Shown: one piece after another, positions 46,870 to 59,400 of the stretch
Position numbering within the stretch: position 1 is the stretch's first letter
How the letters are laid out: every line of letters begins with the position of its first letter
From: Heterocephalus glaber
Lineage: Eukaryota; Chordata; Mammalia; Rodentia; Bathyergidae
Assembly: GCF_000247695.1 (NCBI RefSeq)
Contig: NW_004624734.1
Location: forward strand, 8,290,277-8,354,276
DNA length: 64,000 nucleotides
Direction: 5' to 3'
Made by a program: the position numbers and the translations under genes
Notes under the pieces: model-generated
Told to the model about the DNA's origin: nothing
The model's input: the letters and a program-made list of their open reading frames with translations, nothing else
Database searches by the model: none

Positions 46870-47655
46870 AGTTTAATACCATCTTCAACTTGAATGTAAT
46901 CCAGGCTCTCATGAGACAGAGGGAGCTTAGCGTGGGAGTAAAGAATACTAACTTCCCAGTCAATGCTCTTTGTATTAAAACAAAACAAAATTTCAAAAAA
47001 CTAGTCTTTTTTGTGTCTTGTGCAAACAGCTTTATGCCAGCAATGAAGACAGGGAGAAAGCCAGGCAAGGGTTCTCCACTCCAGCCCACACTCTGTTTTC
47101 ATTTTCCTCTGTCCCTCCGCTTCCCTTCTGCCAATGAAGATGGATTCCTGCAAAGCTCTAGATGCCTTTCCTGGGCTGAGCATTACGTCAGAGTCACTGT
47201 TTCGAGCCAAAGTTGATTCCACTGAGTGGAGCACACCTCATTGACTTGCTGTGTGACTGTCCCGCCTGATGCAACCTCTTACCTCCGTCCAAGGTGTGCC
47301 ACCATCAGTGACCGTGACCGGGCGGAGCTCGTCGGGAGAGGAGTGCTGCCATCCGGGGAGGATTCTGCGAGGCTCAGTGGATGGATGGGCGGCAGGCAGT
47401 TGGGAGGAGTTGGGCTGGAGGAGCGCTTTAGAAACTTCATCTTAGTGGAACTCTTGGTAGCCAGAGAAGGGGGAGCTACTCAAAGAAAAGTGAGGGCCAA
47501 GCGGTTGGCTAGGCTGGGGCCCAACACCCAACCCATGCCAGCCAGAGCCTTGCTTTTGTCCCCCAGATGTTGGCTTTCTGCAAACAATTTTGTTTCAGTG
47601 TAATTTGGAACTCAGAGCACAGAATTACCCCTAAGCATATTCCTGTCCTGCTCCC
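46870..47655. other. Intergenic, nothing recognised
   Basis: Unique sequence flanking the satellite. The piece at 47000-47230 has frames on both strands without support. Confidence 0.35.
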
Positions 47656-47659
47656 ATTA

Positions 47660-47830
47660 ATTCATCAATGCATATTTTCATTCACTGATGAGTATTTTCA
47701 TTTACCTAATCACTCATTCAGCATTTTGAGAAGACCTATTATGCCCAAGGCTAGACACCAAAGGCAAGAATGTGAACAGCGAGTCTGCTTCACAGGGGCA
47801 CAATGTTACTAGCAGAGGGGAGAGAGGTGC
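47660..47830 (-). repeat. L2 fragment
   Basis: 'attcatcaatgcatattttc', 'ctattatgcccaaggctaga' and 'caaaggcaagaatgtgaaca' follow the antisense L2 3' end. Confidence 0.55.
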
Positions 47831-47844
47831 TCTAATAATGCTCA

Positions 47845-48060
47845 TGTGGGTAAAGCATCACATTTGTTGAGCTTCTCCCAATTACCAGCACATTATCTCC
47901 CTTGATTTTCCCAAGACAAAGAATATGCTGTGCCCATTTTACAAATGAAGACATTGAGGCTCAGTGACAAGTTAAAGGTCCCACAGCTACGAACAACCGT
48001 GCTGGATTCAACCCAAAATCTTTCCACCAGGCATCTGAGCTCTCTACTACCACACATCCC
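47845..48060 (-). repeat. MIR SINE
   Basis: 'cccattttacaaatgaagac', 'attgaggctcagtgacaagt' and 'taaaggtcccacagctacga' show a near full-length antisense MIR. Confidence 0.9.
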
Positions 48061-48134
48061 TGGATTTCTTGAAGTGACTTTTTGAAACACATGACAACTA
48101 CTATATAGAACAAATTGTGGAGTAGGAGAGCCTC

Positions 48135-48260
48135 AAGAGGAAAGCAGACAAGTCAGGGAGGCCCAGAGAGGGGAAGTGACTCCAGCAAAATTCCCCAGCT
48201 CAGGGAAGAGGCAGCTGAGGTGGGACCCCAGGACCCTGGATCTTGGGTCCGGTGCACTGG
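48135..48260 (-). repeat. MIR fragment
   Basis: 'ggcccagagaggggaagtga' followed by 'gaggtgggaccccaggaccc' fits the antisense MIR core. Confidence 0.55.
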
Positions 48261-49590
48261 CTGCATCGGCAAAAGCCAAGGCTTGGTATCTGCATCCTTG
48301 AGGTGTGATGGAGCTTCCAGAGCAGGTGCAGCAGAGGTGACAACGGAGAGAGATCCCCCTGATGAGGGACAATGGCAGTGCAGGAACTGAAGCACAGCAG
48401 AGCCTCTCTGGCTCTCTGGGGAACTGGGTCAGCCCCCAATGCTGAGTGCCCTCTTTGCCTGCGGTTTTCCACCTGGAAATGCATCTCACGCACCACAGAT
48501 GTCATTACTGCCCCCCAGGGGATGGGGTGGTCTGAGAATGCACCCCAGAGTAAATGGCCAAAATTATGCAAAATCTCAAGGAAATGGGAATCAGAGACAA
48601 CGGCTCACTGTGCGCCACCTCCTTCCCCGTGCAGCGGGAGTCTGAGACAGGAAACCCGATGCCCCTGAACACAGGGCACAGATCTGTGTGATGAGGGACA
48701 GGAGGTAGCCAGGCTGTGGCCATATGGGTTCTGCCTTGTGTACTTGGTGTGATGAAAACAGTGTGTCTGCATCTTTTAAATGCATCACAGTAAAAGACAC
48801 ATCGCCATTAATCCCTCTCACAACACTGCCCCTCGCTTCAAACACACTTACACATCATTCTTGGCACTTTCTGAAGCAGTTCTGAAATCCTCTTTTGTGT
48901 CTTTGTGCTATGTGATTTTTAAAAAATGCAGTGAATGCTGCTGCCGAGGGCCATCAAACAGCAAAGTGGATGTATACAAACATTATGATGCGTCCTCATC
49001 TGTATTCACCAGCTCAGATTCCCTGTGACTTCTAGCTCTATCCCAAAGTCCAAATGACCATGAGAGTCAACATTCTGAATCCATTCAGGGCATCGAGGCA
49101 GCCATGAAAACACAACTAGAGATGTTCACGAAAGAGGACATCCAGAGCTGCTGCAGAAGGTTAACAATGGGATAAGTGTGCTTTGAGTGAGGGGGATTAA
49201 TAGCAGTGTGTTTTTCACTGTAACAAATTTTTAGAAAATTAATTATTCACCATATTTTTCAATTCACATCATATAAAGACCTTGTCTATCCTTATATCTA
49301 CATTGAGATACACACAACTTTATATGTGTTTATATACATAGCCACCCTGTGGGGCATGACACTCACGCATACCAACATCTGCAGGTGTTCCAGTGCCTCC
49401 GCTAGTATCTGTGTGTGACCTACGCACATCCCCCTGTATGCTTTAAATCAATCTAGAGTACCTGTAGCATGGATACAATGTAAGTGCTATGCAGACTGTT
49501 GTTACACAGTATTGCTTAGGGAATCAGGACGAGAAAAAACCAGTGAACATGTTCAGTACAGACACAATTTTTCTCAAATATCTTCCATCT
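48261..49590. other. Intergenic, nothing recognised
   Basis: Unique sequence without clear repeats. Frames at 48370-48670 are chance frames in GC-rich sequence. Confidence 0.35.
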
Positions 49591-49599
49591 GTGATTGAA

Positions 49600-49800
49600 T
49601 CTTCAGAAGCAGAACCCAGGGATATAGAGGAATAGATTGATTTTCAGGCATGGGCTCCCGCAGTCATGAGGGCTGGCGAGTCAGATCTGTAAGTGGAGTC
49701 GGCGGACTGGAATCCAGGCAGGGCATGAAGCTGCAGTCCTGAGGCAGAATTTGTCCTCCGGGAACTTCTGCTTTTATCCTCAGCCTTCCACTTACGGGAA
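49600..49800 (-). mobile_element. MLT2-like LTR fragment
   Basis: 'cagaagcagaacccagggat', 'ggaatagattgattttcagg' and 'tcatgagggctggcgagtca' resemble the 3' part of MLT2 LTRs in reverse orientation. Confidence 0.4.
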
Positions 49801-50149
49801 AAGGCTGAGCCATATCATGGACAGTGCCCTCCTTAAAGCCCGGTGACTGCAGGTGTTCGCCCCATCTACAAAATACTTCCCCAGTGACTGGCACCAGGTT
49901 GTATTTGATTCGACAACTGAGTCCTGTGGCCCAGCCAAGCTGAGACCCAGACTCAGCGTCACTTGGGTGGTCTGGAAGATCCTTTCCCTGCCGAGAAATA
50001 GCCAGGACGCATTGATGTCTGTGCCCAGGACACAAGGGAAGCAAGGGAGACCCTGGAATGGACCCACCGAGATGAGATGAAGCATCCTTCCTTTCTCTGG
50101 CTTCAAATCATGCTCCACAGCAGACGGCCTGGCTCTGTACCCCAGCTCT

Positions 50150-50310
50150 GCCATGTTCAGTCTTAGGACTGAACCCTGGCTCCTCGCCTGTCAACAGCGG
50201 GCAGATGGTGCCCACCCCAAGGCTTTCGAGGGTTAAAGGGAGCGGTATTGTGAGCGGCTTGCACAGCAAGGCACATCAGAAGTGCTCAGGAAATCGTGCC
50301 CAGTGACTCA
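50150..50310 (+). repeat. MIR fragment
   Basis: 'gactgaaccctggctcctcg', 'gggcagatggtgcccacccc' and 'aggcacatcagaagtgctca' fit the sense MIR. Confidence 0.6.
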
Positions 50311-50324
50311 CAGCTTCCACCTCC

Positions 50325-50690
50325 TCTCCTCTCGAACTTCTTTCCATCAGGCTCGCACCCCAGCCCTGCCTGCAGCAGCTGTGGTCAGAGACACCTGACC
50401 TAACCCACCAGCAGCGCGGCTCCAGCCCCTCCTCCGCTCCCAGGAACATTCCCACTGCTCTATGATGCGTTTCCTACAAGGGGCCCGTCCTCCCCCGTCT
50501 GCGGCTTCCTCTGTCCTGCTTTGTGGGCTCCCTCTGCCTCTTACCTGGTAGTTTTTTCATACTTCATATTCTGCTGCCCGGCTGTCTCCTGTATGAATCC
50601 TAGGACAGGTAGCCTGACTCTCTCATTAGTTGCATTCTCCCCAGTGTCTGGAAGAGCACCTGGCACACAAACATTGGTCTGCTGATGAAC
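50325..50690 (+). repeat. L2 LINE 3' end
   Basis: 'cctgtatgaatcctaggaca' and 'ctggaagagcacctggcaca' near the right end follow the sense L2 3' end. The left part is looser. Confidence 0.5.
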
Positions 50691-51239
50691 TGATCCATGG
50701 GACTATGGACAGTGCAGGCAGTGCCGGTCTAAGGAGGGATGTGCATGCCCACAGATGCCACTCAACAACAGCATTTGGACAGGGCAACAGTGAGTGCAGA
50801 GGAGGACACAGCATGCCATGACCACATCTGAACCCCCATCCCACTTCCACCACTTAGTGCTTAACACACCTGAGCCTGGTCCACCCAAGAGAGACAGGTG
50901 ACATCAGCACAAGAACCAAAGGATGCTCACATTCTGCCTCTGATGGGCCACAGCTACCAGGGGCCTGGCAGGAACTCAGGCACAGAAACCAGCAGGAAAG
51001 ACAGGCTTCCAAGCAGCTGCGGCCCTGGCTGCAAACCTTCTGAAGGTGAGAGTCTCCCTGTCATCATATCATCCTTTCCTCACTCCGTGGTGGAGCTGGG
51101 CACTGTGTTGGTCCATCTGGGCTCCAAAGAGCTTGCAGCCTGGCTTCACGATTTGATTTTATGCTCCTGCCTACTCAATATTCCTTGTTACCAGATGTTT
51201 GGGGATCATTAATATTCTTTTTTGTAAATGAGTCTTGGT

Positions 51240-51615
51240 TAATATCTACTTAGTCCATTTTCTGTTGTTACAACTGAAGACCACAAAGTAGGTAATACAT
51301 AAAGAATAGAGGTTCATTTGCTCATGGCTTTGAGGCTAGGAGGTCCAATATCAAGGTGTTGGCACTGGGAAAGGCCTTCTTGCTGCATAACATGGCCGAG
51401 GGCATCACAGGGTGAGACACAGCAAGCTGCTAGCTCGGGTCTCTCCTTTTCTTCTTATAAAGTGCTAATGCCATCATGCGGGCCCTGCCTTCCCAGGCTC
51501 ACTAACTCCAACACACCCCACAGGCCCCACCTTCAAGCACTATTAACATATGAGTCTGGGGATTAAATTTCCAACACAAGAACTTTGCAGGCACACATTT
51601 AGACCACAGCAATAT
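51240..51615 (-). mobile_element. MLT1-type MaLR LTR
   Basis: 'tccattttctgttgttacaa', 'ggttcatttgctcatggctt', 'ctccttttcttcttataaag' and 'catatgagtctggggattaa' give the reverse MLT1 LTR order. Confidence 0.75.
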
Positions 51616-52189
51616 CTTTGGGCAGAATTTATCCTTTTTTGGATCATTAATTTCTTGGACTGTTGAGTGGTTTTTCAATCCCACAGTGTTGAGCCCTCTT
51701 CTCTCTTCTCTTCGGTATCACAGTGGAAGCAGGTATCACCTCATTTCCCAGAATCCTCTCCACCATGAGTCCTGTTTCACTTCTGAAAACAAGAGATACG
51801 GAAAAGAAAAGAGGAGAAGCTCTCAGTATTCATGGGAATCAGGAGGCAGGCAGCGGGGACCATCAATACCAGATTCCCTTTGCTCTGGCTGTCCACTGGA
51901 GCCTTCTTGCTCTAGGCCTGTGAGCAGCTGGGATCCCTTGTAGTGCTGTAGTGCCTCCACTGTGACCCCAGCCTTCAGTAGTCAGGGCTCAGTCTGGGAC
52001 AGCCCTGAAGGACCGCTCTAGCTACAGAGCTCCACTCAGGATTGGCTGAGGTTTCATAGCAAACACTGCAAGACAGCTGCTCCCTCTGCCTAATCCTTCC
52101 TCGTCTCCCTCCAGCTGTGTCCTCCAGAAACCCTCCCAGTAAACCTTCTTAAGTCTGTCTCCAGTGAGCTCAATCTAACACACAGATCT

Positions 52190-53640
52190 TTGCAGCCCAC
52201 GCCCTTATGATCCTTGAAGGAGCCATATGATTTCTGTGCTGGTTTGTTGTAGCAACTGTCACTAATTATCTTTACTAAAACAGAAGCTGGGACTAGAAGT
52301 GGAATTCTTCCATAGCTACAAACCTGAAATATGTGACACTTTCTTCAGGGCAGGGTGACAAGCATTGAGGAAAAAATATAACTTAGGATGAAAATATGTC
52401 AATTCGTGTTACCATGAAACAGCAACACATGGTAGAAGTGTTGCCTACGGTTCCTGGGGAAGCAGACTACATGCCTCATGAATTGGCAGCAGTGCTTGGG
52501 AAACTTGTCAAACATGGTGTGCATTACTGGCTGCATTTGATAAGTTATTAGAAGAATTGATGAGCTCTGGGCTGGAGATTTAGCTCAATGGTGCTGCCTC
52601 CTGTCTCGCAAGCACAAGGTCCAGAGTTTGATCCCCGGTATAAAAAAAAAAAAAGAATTGATGAGCTCTGATCAAAAAAAGGGGAGAAGGGAGTCCAGAA
52701 ATGTGGAGACTTGAGGGACGAAAAAGCCAACTACTTCTAGATTTCAAACATAGGAGCAAAAGAGGCTTTGGGGCACAAAAGTCCATCCAAACTTCCCCAT
52801 AAAGTCAAGTTCCCAGGAGAGATCAGAGGAAGAGTATGGGGTTCCCTGCCTACACCGCCAGATGATGTCAAGACAGCTTCTGCTAAGTTAGGTGGAACAC
52901 AGGACAAAGTAAAAAAGAAATAGTGCAGACTAGGAACTAGTTTTAGAGCAAATTTAGTGTTTAGGTATTTACCGATGAATGGACTTGCTGGGAACAAATA
53001 GATCAGAAGTGTATTAAGAATTAGAGTCAGATTGCCAAAGCGTCACATAGCCAAACTGAGCAGCCCTTTGCCATTCGAGTCATAATACACCCTTGCACTG
53101 AACTTCTGGACCAGCGTGTGGGCCCAAGAGCCAAGCAGACCCCAGGAAGGGTCTATTTCTTAATGCCTAACTCATGAGCTCCCAAGGAGGCTCACCAGAA
53201 GGAGGAATTCCCCATAGTGTGGAACCAGGGCTCGTGGATAATGATGAACAAGGGTGCATCTCTCAGAGAGGAGTGTCAGAGACTAGCCATAAACTCCTAA
53301 GACAGCAGCTTCCAGTCTGCTCGGTGGGATTCCACAACACCATGAAGGTACATCCTGTGTGCCTCCCATCCTTCCCCTTCCTAATGGGAGTGCTTACTGA
53401 TGACATGTGAAAGCAAGTCTAGGATTATGTACGGGGGATAAGGTGACCAGGTGAGTCTCTTTTTCAGTTGATCTTTAAACCAGGAGGAGCCACATCTGAA
53501 CTTGTGGCTGCCCATCCATCACCTGTAGATCAGAGTCTTATCTGGATGCAGTGACTGGGAGGGATTTTAAAGGACTGCTTGAACGGGCAGAAAGGAATGA
53601 GAGGATGGCTAGTGGTAAGAAGGGCACACTGGGCAAGGAT
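52190..53640 (+). mobile_element. Probable MaLR internal fossil
   Basis: 'acagaagctgggactagaag' followed by 'tggaattcttcc' resembles the start of MaLR internal regions just after a 5' LTR. The following 1.4 kb has the same non-coding, A/G-rich texture and is interrupted by the ID at 52570. The family is not certain and no retroviral gene is recognisable. Confidence 0.4.
52570..52652 (+). mobile_element. ID SINE
   Basis: A box TAGCTCAATGG (one change from the usual CAGTGG), B box region GAGTTTGATCC, then TA and a poly-A run. Perfect 18-bp target-site duplications lie at 52552-52569 and 52653-52670. Confidence 0.95.
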
Positions 53641-53649
53641 GGTGCAGAC

Positions 53650-54390
53650 CAGTAGTCCATGAGCCTCTCTGTACCTCCCAGTCTCCCTTCCAGTTGGGTT
53701 TGGGTCACGTGACTCATTCTGGTCCAAGTCTGGTCTATGTGATATGTGTCAGGCAGTGTATACCAAATGACACAGGCCCCCTGAGCATGGTAACATTAAT
53801 ATAGGAAAATAAAACAAGCCTTTGTTGCACTAAACCCTAAATATTCCTAGATTGGTTACTTTCTGCAGCGGACCCTAACCCATCCTGATTTCTACTATGT
53901 ACTACTCTTTATGAGTAGAAACAGCAATTGGATAACAAAGTAAAACATTTAGGAAGTTACAGAGTTCCCCAAATCTTAACAAGATTCTGGTAATAATTAT
54001 CCCTGGGCTTTTAGAACCTCTTTTGAATCTGTCTGAAGCTTTGGTTAGACTTTTTTTTGTTCTGATTTTACTTCTGAGATGCAAGGGATGTACTGGAGGA
54101 CACAGGATATTCTTTCTCTTCCTAGCTCCATTCCTTCAGTTGGCTTTGTGTGCTACATATTTTTTCTTCTCTTTCCTCCTCCTCTTCCTCCCCTCCGATC
54201 CCCCTCTCCTTTCCTTCTTCTTTTCTTCCTTCTCCTTCTTCTTGGTCTACTTGATGTTATATTGTTATTTACTAAAACGCTATGTATTTATAAATAAAAT
54301 GAATCATGCATTTATTTATAAATGCCATTTTAGATGACAAACTCTACTGGATCTCTTCTGCCATCCCTGAACCCACTTTGGATTACACTC
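53650..54390. other. Intergenic; CT-rich tract at 54160-54243
   Basis: The left part ends with LTR-like 'ggttactttctgcagcggac'. The right part holds about 85 bp of nearly pure C/T on the + strand. No gene was recognised. Confidence 0.4.
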
Positions 54391-54394
54391 AGCT

Positions 54395-54620
54395 TGAGGT
54401 CCACCAGGGACCAGGTTATTTCATTCATCTGTTTCGCTGCACACTTCCTGTCTGGAATGCCCTCCCTGGCATGACCTCAGTCCCTCTCCCGTGACCCACA
54501 TTCACCTGATGCACACCAGTCCATCTCTCCAAACTGGGCTGTCTCATGCTCCTGGTTGAACAGATCACTTCCTCCTCTGTGAGGTGCTGAGCCTCCTGAA
54601 CCCCTGCCTCATCATGGGAA
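54395..54620 (+). repeat. L2 LINE 3' fragment
   Basis: 'gcacacttcctgtctggaat' with 'gccctccctggcatgacctc' is the sense L2 3' region. Confidence 0.6.
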
Positions 54621-54639
54621 GGTCCTGTAGATGTCCCTG

Positions 54640-55090
54640 TCTGGGATGCTTAGTTTTATGTGTCACTGTGACTGGGATAAGGCTGTCCAGACAGCCGGTC
54701 AAACATTCTATCTAGGTGAATCTGCGAGGGTGTTTCTGCAACACACTCGCATTTGAGTCAGTAGACCGGGCAGAGATGCACCCTCACCGAAGCAGTCAGG
54801 AGTTACCCAATCTGAGAGGAAAGGCAGAGTCCTTCTCTTCCTGAGCTGGGCGTCCATCTCCTACTCCTGGTCCTCAGGACTTCAGCCTCGGGGACCAGCA
54901 GCTCCCTGGCTCTAGGCTGTTGGACTCAGATTGAATCCCACCATTGGCTTTCTGGGTCTCCAGCTTACAGAAGGGAGATCACGGGACATCTTGGCCTGCA
55001 TGATCACATGAGCCAATTGCCACAGTAAATTCGCTGTTATACATCTCTATATATCATACAGGTTCTGCTTCTCTGGAGAACTCTGTCTTC
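54640..55090 (+). mobile_element. MLT2-type ERVL LTR
   Basis: 'atgcttagttttatgtgtca', 'gagggtgtttctgcaacaca', 'tttgagtcagtagaccgggc', 'acatgagccaattgccacag' and 'ggttctgcttctctggagaa' give the whole LTR in order. Confidence 0.8.
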
Positions 55091-55740
55091 TCTTCCCTTC
55101 TCAAATGTGAGGACTTGAGGCCAAGATCTGTGATCTAAAAACTCCATCCCCTGCATTAGTGCATCTCAGTTGGAGTTATTTATCAGTCTTTGCTTGCATG
55201 ACTTTGCCTTTGGGAGGAGAAGCACTTGAGGCTTGAAAGTTTCTGGGATGCTAAAACCAGAAGGGTGAATCTATGATTCAGCTTCACCTAAGACTGGGCA
55301 AGCAACCTCCCCTGGCTGGATTTGGGTTTTGCTTTGGACCATTAAGAAGTCCAGGAAGAGGGTTGCAGAAAGAAGTCTAAGAATTATAAAAGGAGGAGTC
55401 TCTGGCTAGGCTCTCTTTTGAGAATTCCTCATGGACTAGCACAAGTCCAGGAGACACAACTCTGCTGGGATCAGACATTGGAATGTGTTGGGCAAGTTAG
55501 ACTTGTGCTCCAATGTCCCTGCTGCTCTTCCTAGATATTCAGGGAGCCCTTTAGAAGTCCTCAAGGGTTCAGCACAAGGGATCCGAGGACAGGAGTTTGG
55601 TCTTATCCAAGCTCCACTATTCAAGAATGAAGGTGTCCTCATGGGAACCACAATAACAAGAGGGAGTGACCTGGAGGAAGCAATGGGTGCCAGATGGACT
55701 GTACCCACTCTGCACCTGCAGCTTTAAGCCTGGGTAGTGG
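55091..55740. other. Intergenic, nothing recognised
   Basis: Unique sequence with short opposite-strand frames at 55436-55727, unsupported. Confidence 0.35.
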
Positions 55741-56150
55741 TATGGTTTGGATATGAAATCTTTCCCTAAAAGGCTCATGCATAGTTGAAGGCTTGGTCCC
55801 TAGTGCAGCAATATTCAGAGGTAGGGTTTTGAGAAATGCCTGGGTCATTAAGGCTCTGATCTCATCAGTGCATTCATCCACTGATGGGCTCATAATTGAA
55901 TGGACTATTGGGAGGTGGTGAAAACTGTAGGGGCCTACTTGAAGGAAGCAGGTCACTGGGAACATGTCCTGTTTTCTTCCCCCATGCCCTTTTGCCGTGA
56001 TGTTTCTGCCTGGCCACAAGCCCATAACAATGGAGCCAGCCAACCATGGACTGAAACCACTGAAGCCGTAAGCCGAAATAAATCTTTCCTCCTCTGAGAT
56101 GATTTTCTCAGGTATTTTGTCACAGAGACAGAAAGTCAACTAACAGTGGT
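55740..56150 (+). mobile_element. Solo MaLR (MST/THE1-like) LTR
   Basis: It starts 'tggtatggtttggatatgaa' and continues with 'ggactattgggaggtggtga', 'aaccatggactgaaaccact' and 'aagccgaaataaatctttcc' (AATAAA inside), ending 'aaagtcaactaaca'. It is nearly complete at about 410 bp. Confidence 0.85.
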
Positions 56151-56299
56151 ATATTCCAGTAGGGAAACGAGTCCCCAAAGGCTCTTTCCAAGTTAGTTAT
56201 GAGAAGGGACCTGGATGCATGCCAAGCAATGGCTCCCTCAAGTGTGGAGACTCCTGTACTTCTCCCTCACACCCCACAGACGGAGGAGGCATCTGCACA

Positions 56300-56560
56300 G
56301 GAACATCACATACCATAGCTGCTGTTTATTGAGCACGTATAATGTGTTAGGTACTTCATAAACCATATCTCAAATCATCGCACAGCTCTTCATGGTCAAG
56401 TTCTCCATCTCTGTTTACAGGGAAGGAGTCTAAAGTTCAGAGAGGTTAACTGACTAAGCCAAGACACACAGCAAATAGCAGAGTTAGGATTCAAAATACA
56501 CGGGTTTGTCAGATTCCAAAGCTACTACTGTCTGCATCCAGTACCTGCTGCTTTGTACTT
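56300..56560 (-). repeat. MIR SINE, near full length
   Basis: 'ttattgagcacgtataatgt', 'aaagttcagagaggttaact' and 'gactaagccaagacacacag' are well preserved in antisense order. Confidence 0.9.
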
Positions 56561-57485
56561 TTGTCTGACAGGAGTCAAGTCTGCATTATTCCAAGTTTCC
56601 TACCCACTCGGCCAACACTGACCCACTGTCTACATAATTAGGCACTGTGCCAGCCAGTGAGAGTCTGGGATGATCGGGGTGTATATGGCAAGTGGCAGGA
56701 AGGGCAGCTTCACCGAATGGCCGAGATTGATCTCAGCTAACCATAGGACAGAGGCCCAGATGGCCAGGGGTCCCTTGTCATTTTAGCTTCCTGCTTTCCC
56801 TGTTCTGGAACCTTCCCTGACCTATTCTCTGACACCAGCATCCTCAAGATACCCTGAGGATTCTCCACCACCCTCCAGAAAGGACCTCCCCATCCTCACC
56901 AAAGCTGGCCAACCCACTGCCTGTTCTCCCAACTGCAGCTGACCACACACTGTGTTCTTTCTTCTCATGAGCTCTGTAGACAACACATTTGCCCATTTGC
57001 CCACCGAACACTTCAGGGGTTCCTTCTTGGTGGTGGTCCCCCTGGGGTAGACCCTGGGACACAACTACAAAGAAGAGAGTGGTGAGGTCTTCCAGAGCCA
57101 CAGGCACAACAGGATGGACATACAAGGGCCCTGAATCATGGTGGGAGACATGGCAGGAGGCTGGGGATGGAACAGCAGGACATAAAGGAAGGTAGAGGCA
57201 ATATGTTCTGAGGACAGAGGATTCCAGGCTCCAGGAAAGAGGTGATGTCTCAAGTTGCACAGGGAGCATGAGCAGCTGACCTGGGTTTCCAGAAGGGATA
57301 GATTAGTGTTGGTGTAGGGAATAGCATTCAGGAGAAGGAGACAGCATGAGCAACAGAAAGGCTCATCCATCTGCCCTCTCCAGGCTCGAGGCAGTAGGGG
57401 ATGGCCCAGTCTTAGTTGTTAGAATAACCGGATGGAAGACTTTCGACTTAGGTGGTTCTAACATTCTGGCTTCTCATGTAGTCAA
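56561..57485. other. Intergenic, nothing recognised
   Basis: Unique sequence. The 141-codon minus frame at 56844-57269 overlaps frames on the other strand and has no support. Confidence 0.35.
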
Positions 57486-57489
57486 ACTG

Positions 57490-57765
57490 AAACCTAACTC
57501 AGACTTTTAAAGGAAACTGAATGGCAAACCTAGCCCATCCTAGGCAGCCAACAGGGTATAGGTTACGTATTGTCTTGACCTTCCTACTGGAAGAGTCCAG
57601 AAAAGGCAACCATTCAAACTTCAACCAATCAAACAATCCCTTTGCTCTGCTTCCCCATTTGAACTATAAAAGTCCCTTCAGTGGAATCTTGAACCACTGG
57701 ATTCCAGACCTGACCCACTCATGAATCACTGATGCTCAAATAAATGTTTTTGTTGGTTGTAATGT
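57490..57765 (+). promoter_or_regulatory. Promoter-like block, probable unrecognised LTR
   Basis: A CCAAT box (ccaatc near 57625), a TATA box (TATAAAAG, 57665-57672) and AATAAA (57739-57744) are spaced as in a retroviral LTR (CCAAT, TATA 40 bp later, poly(A) signal 74 bp after that). The family was not recognised. A non-LTR chance arrangement is possible. Confidence 0.35.
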
Positions 57766-57801
57766 GCCTCGCTTGTGCCTGGCCATGTGCGCATAAGCCT
57801 G

Positions 57802-57804
<3 letters not shown>

Positions 57805-57833
<29 letters not shown>
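57805..57833. repeat. (GT)n microsatellite
   Basis: About 14 GT units. Confidence 0.95.
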
Positions 57834-57835
<2 letters not shown>

Positions 57836-58830
57836 TGCAGTGATGGGGGAAAGGCGAACAGGCAATGCTGCAGCCAGGGTCCAGACCTCCAGGCCCTGGA
57901 AGGCACACTTGGCTACAGAGAGCCCCAGAGTCCCCAGGGGCTGATGCCTGCAGGTCGCCACGCCCTTCCTGCAGTGCTGCTCCAGTGAGGTTGGGCAGGG
58001 GACAGGAGTCTGCTCGGCAAGCACCTGGATGATCCCTGTGCAGGTGGCCCTGGGAGCCATCCTGCTGGGGGGAGAGGCAGAGCCTGTGGACAACCCCTTG
58101 GCTCAACCCCACCCTGGCTAACAGACTAAAGCTAACTGCTCATGGTGATCTTCTAAAGCCATGATGCAGGGCCCTGGTGGACATAAAGCTCAGCCTGCGC
58201 TGTGCGTCACTCCCAGGGGAGGCTCTGCCTGCAGCTGCAGCCATCTGCCAGTGACAGAGCTGGGATGTGCTCTTCCCCTGCTCCACATTGCCACAGCCCT
58301 GGCCAGAGGTTCTCAGCTGGTTGTCAAGGTCAGGGCCAGCCAGTGAATGGAGATTCCCTGTCCTTCCCTGGGGCCATTTAATTGAACACAGTGGTCGTAG
58401 GAACCAGTGGGATATATCTGCAGTGATGACAACCCAGGTGCTGGGACCTAGGAGTTTGGGCAGGTGAGGTCCTCCCCCTGCGCCTTAAATCCTAGAGCAG
58501 GGTCACTCAGTCGTTGCTGAGAACATTGAAACTAGAGATATCAGGAAGAGCTGTACATTCCATAAAGGTCTCTTGGTGCAATAGTTTGTACTGTATGAAG
58601 CCACCCTGAGCAGCAGGAGTCATCAGACTGGGCCTATGAAGAGCTAATGAAAATATTCTGGAGCTTCTGTTGGAGCCCATGCAGCACCAGGAACGTCCTC
58701 TTTTCTTAAGATTACTTATTCCAACTGGGAATGCTTGGGGGTGGAGTTCAAATGTCTTGGCCAAGCTCTAGTGACACAAGTCTTGCTTCTGTCCACTGCA
58801 CAAAAAGGACTCCCCGTGGGTCCTGGCTTT
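57834..58830. other. Intergenic, nothing recognised
   Basis: GC-rich unique sequence with chance frames. Confidence 0.35.
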
Positions 58831-58862
58831 CTTTCTTTCTTTCTTCCTTTCTTTTTTTTTTG
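58831..58862. repeat. (CTTT)n with oligo-T
   Basis: 'ctttctttctttctttcttc' is the mutated poly-A tail of the adjoining antisense B1. Confidence 0.85.
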
Positions 58863-58955
58863 AGATAGGGTCTCACTAATTTGCTAAGTTGCCCATGTTG
58901 GGCTTGAACTTGAGGCCCTCCTGCCTCAGCCTCTCAGAGTGCTAATATGAGCAGC
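58853..58955 (-). mobile_element. B1 SINE (antisense, partial)
   Basis: 'gagatagggtctcactaatt', 'gttgggcttgaacttgaggc' and 'ctcctgcctcagcctctcag' mark it. It lacks the usual right end. Confidence 0.7.
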
Positions 58956-59079
58956 AGAGTTCACCTTGTTCAGGAAAAGCAAACCATTTACTGGGGGACC
59001 TTAGCCCATAGGCAGAGGTCCATTCATTATGCGAGAGAGCCCCCTGCTGGCTACATGTAAATCTTGCCAATCCTGCCGA

Positions 59080-59400
59080 AGGACTCTCCAAATTGGAACT
59101 TTCTCAATTTAAGCGACTTCTACTTGTGAAATCAAAGCACACACCTTTAAAATCCATGCAGAGAATATTTTATTTGATAATGAGTGTTGGGCCCACTACA
59201 CAGAGGCGAGTTAATTCGAATCCTGCTTCACACAGCATACAGATGAAAAATCCAGATGGACTGAAAAGTTACATGCAAAATATGGAATATAAAAGAACTA
59301 AGAGAAAAATAAACACAAGTGCATTGTAATTTGATTTGCTGTGGAAAATGGCTTATAAACATGGAACCAAAATAAGGTTTCACAAAGGAAAATATGAGTA
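59080..59400 (+). mobile_element. L1M fragment (sense)
   Basis: 'gcatacagatgaaaaatcca' and 'gaactaagagaaaaataaac' resemble the 3' part of old L1 ORF2. It is decayed. Confidence 0.45.

Noticed and set aside
45546..47216. Two ~260-codon T/H-rich frames
   Set aside because: They are produced by the CA-rich satellite, which opens all forward frames.
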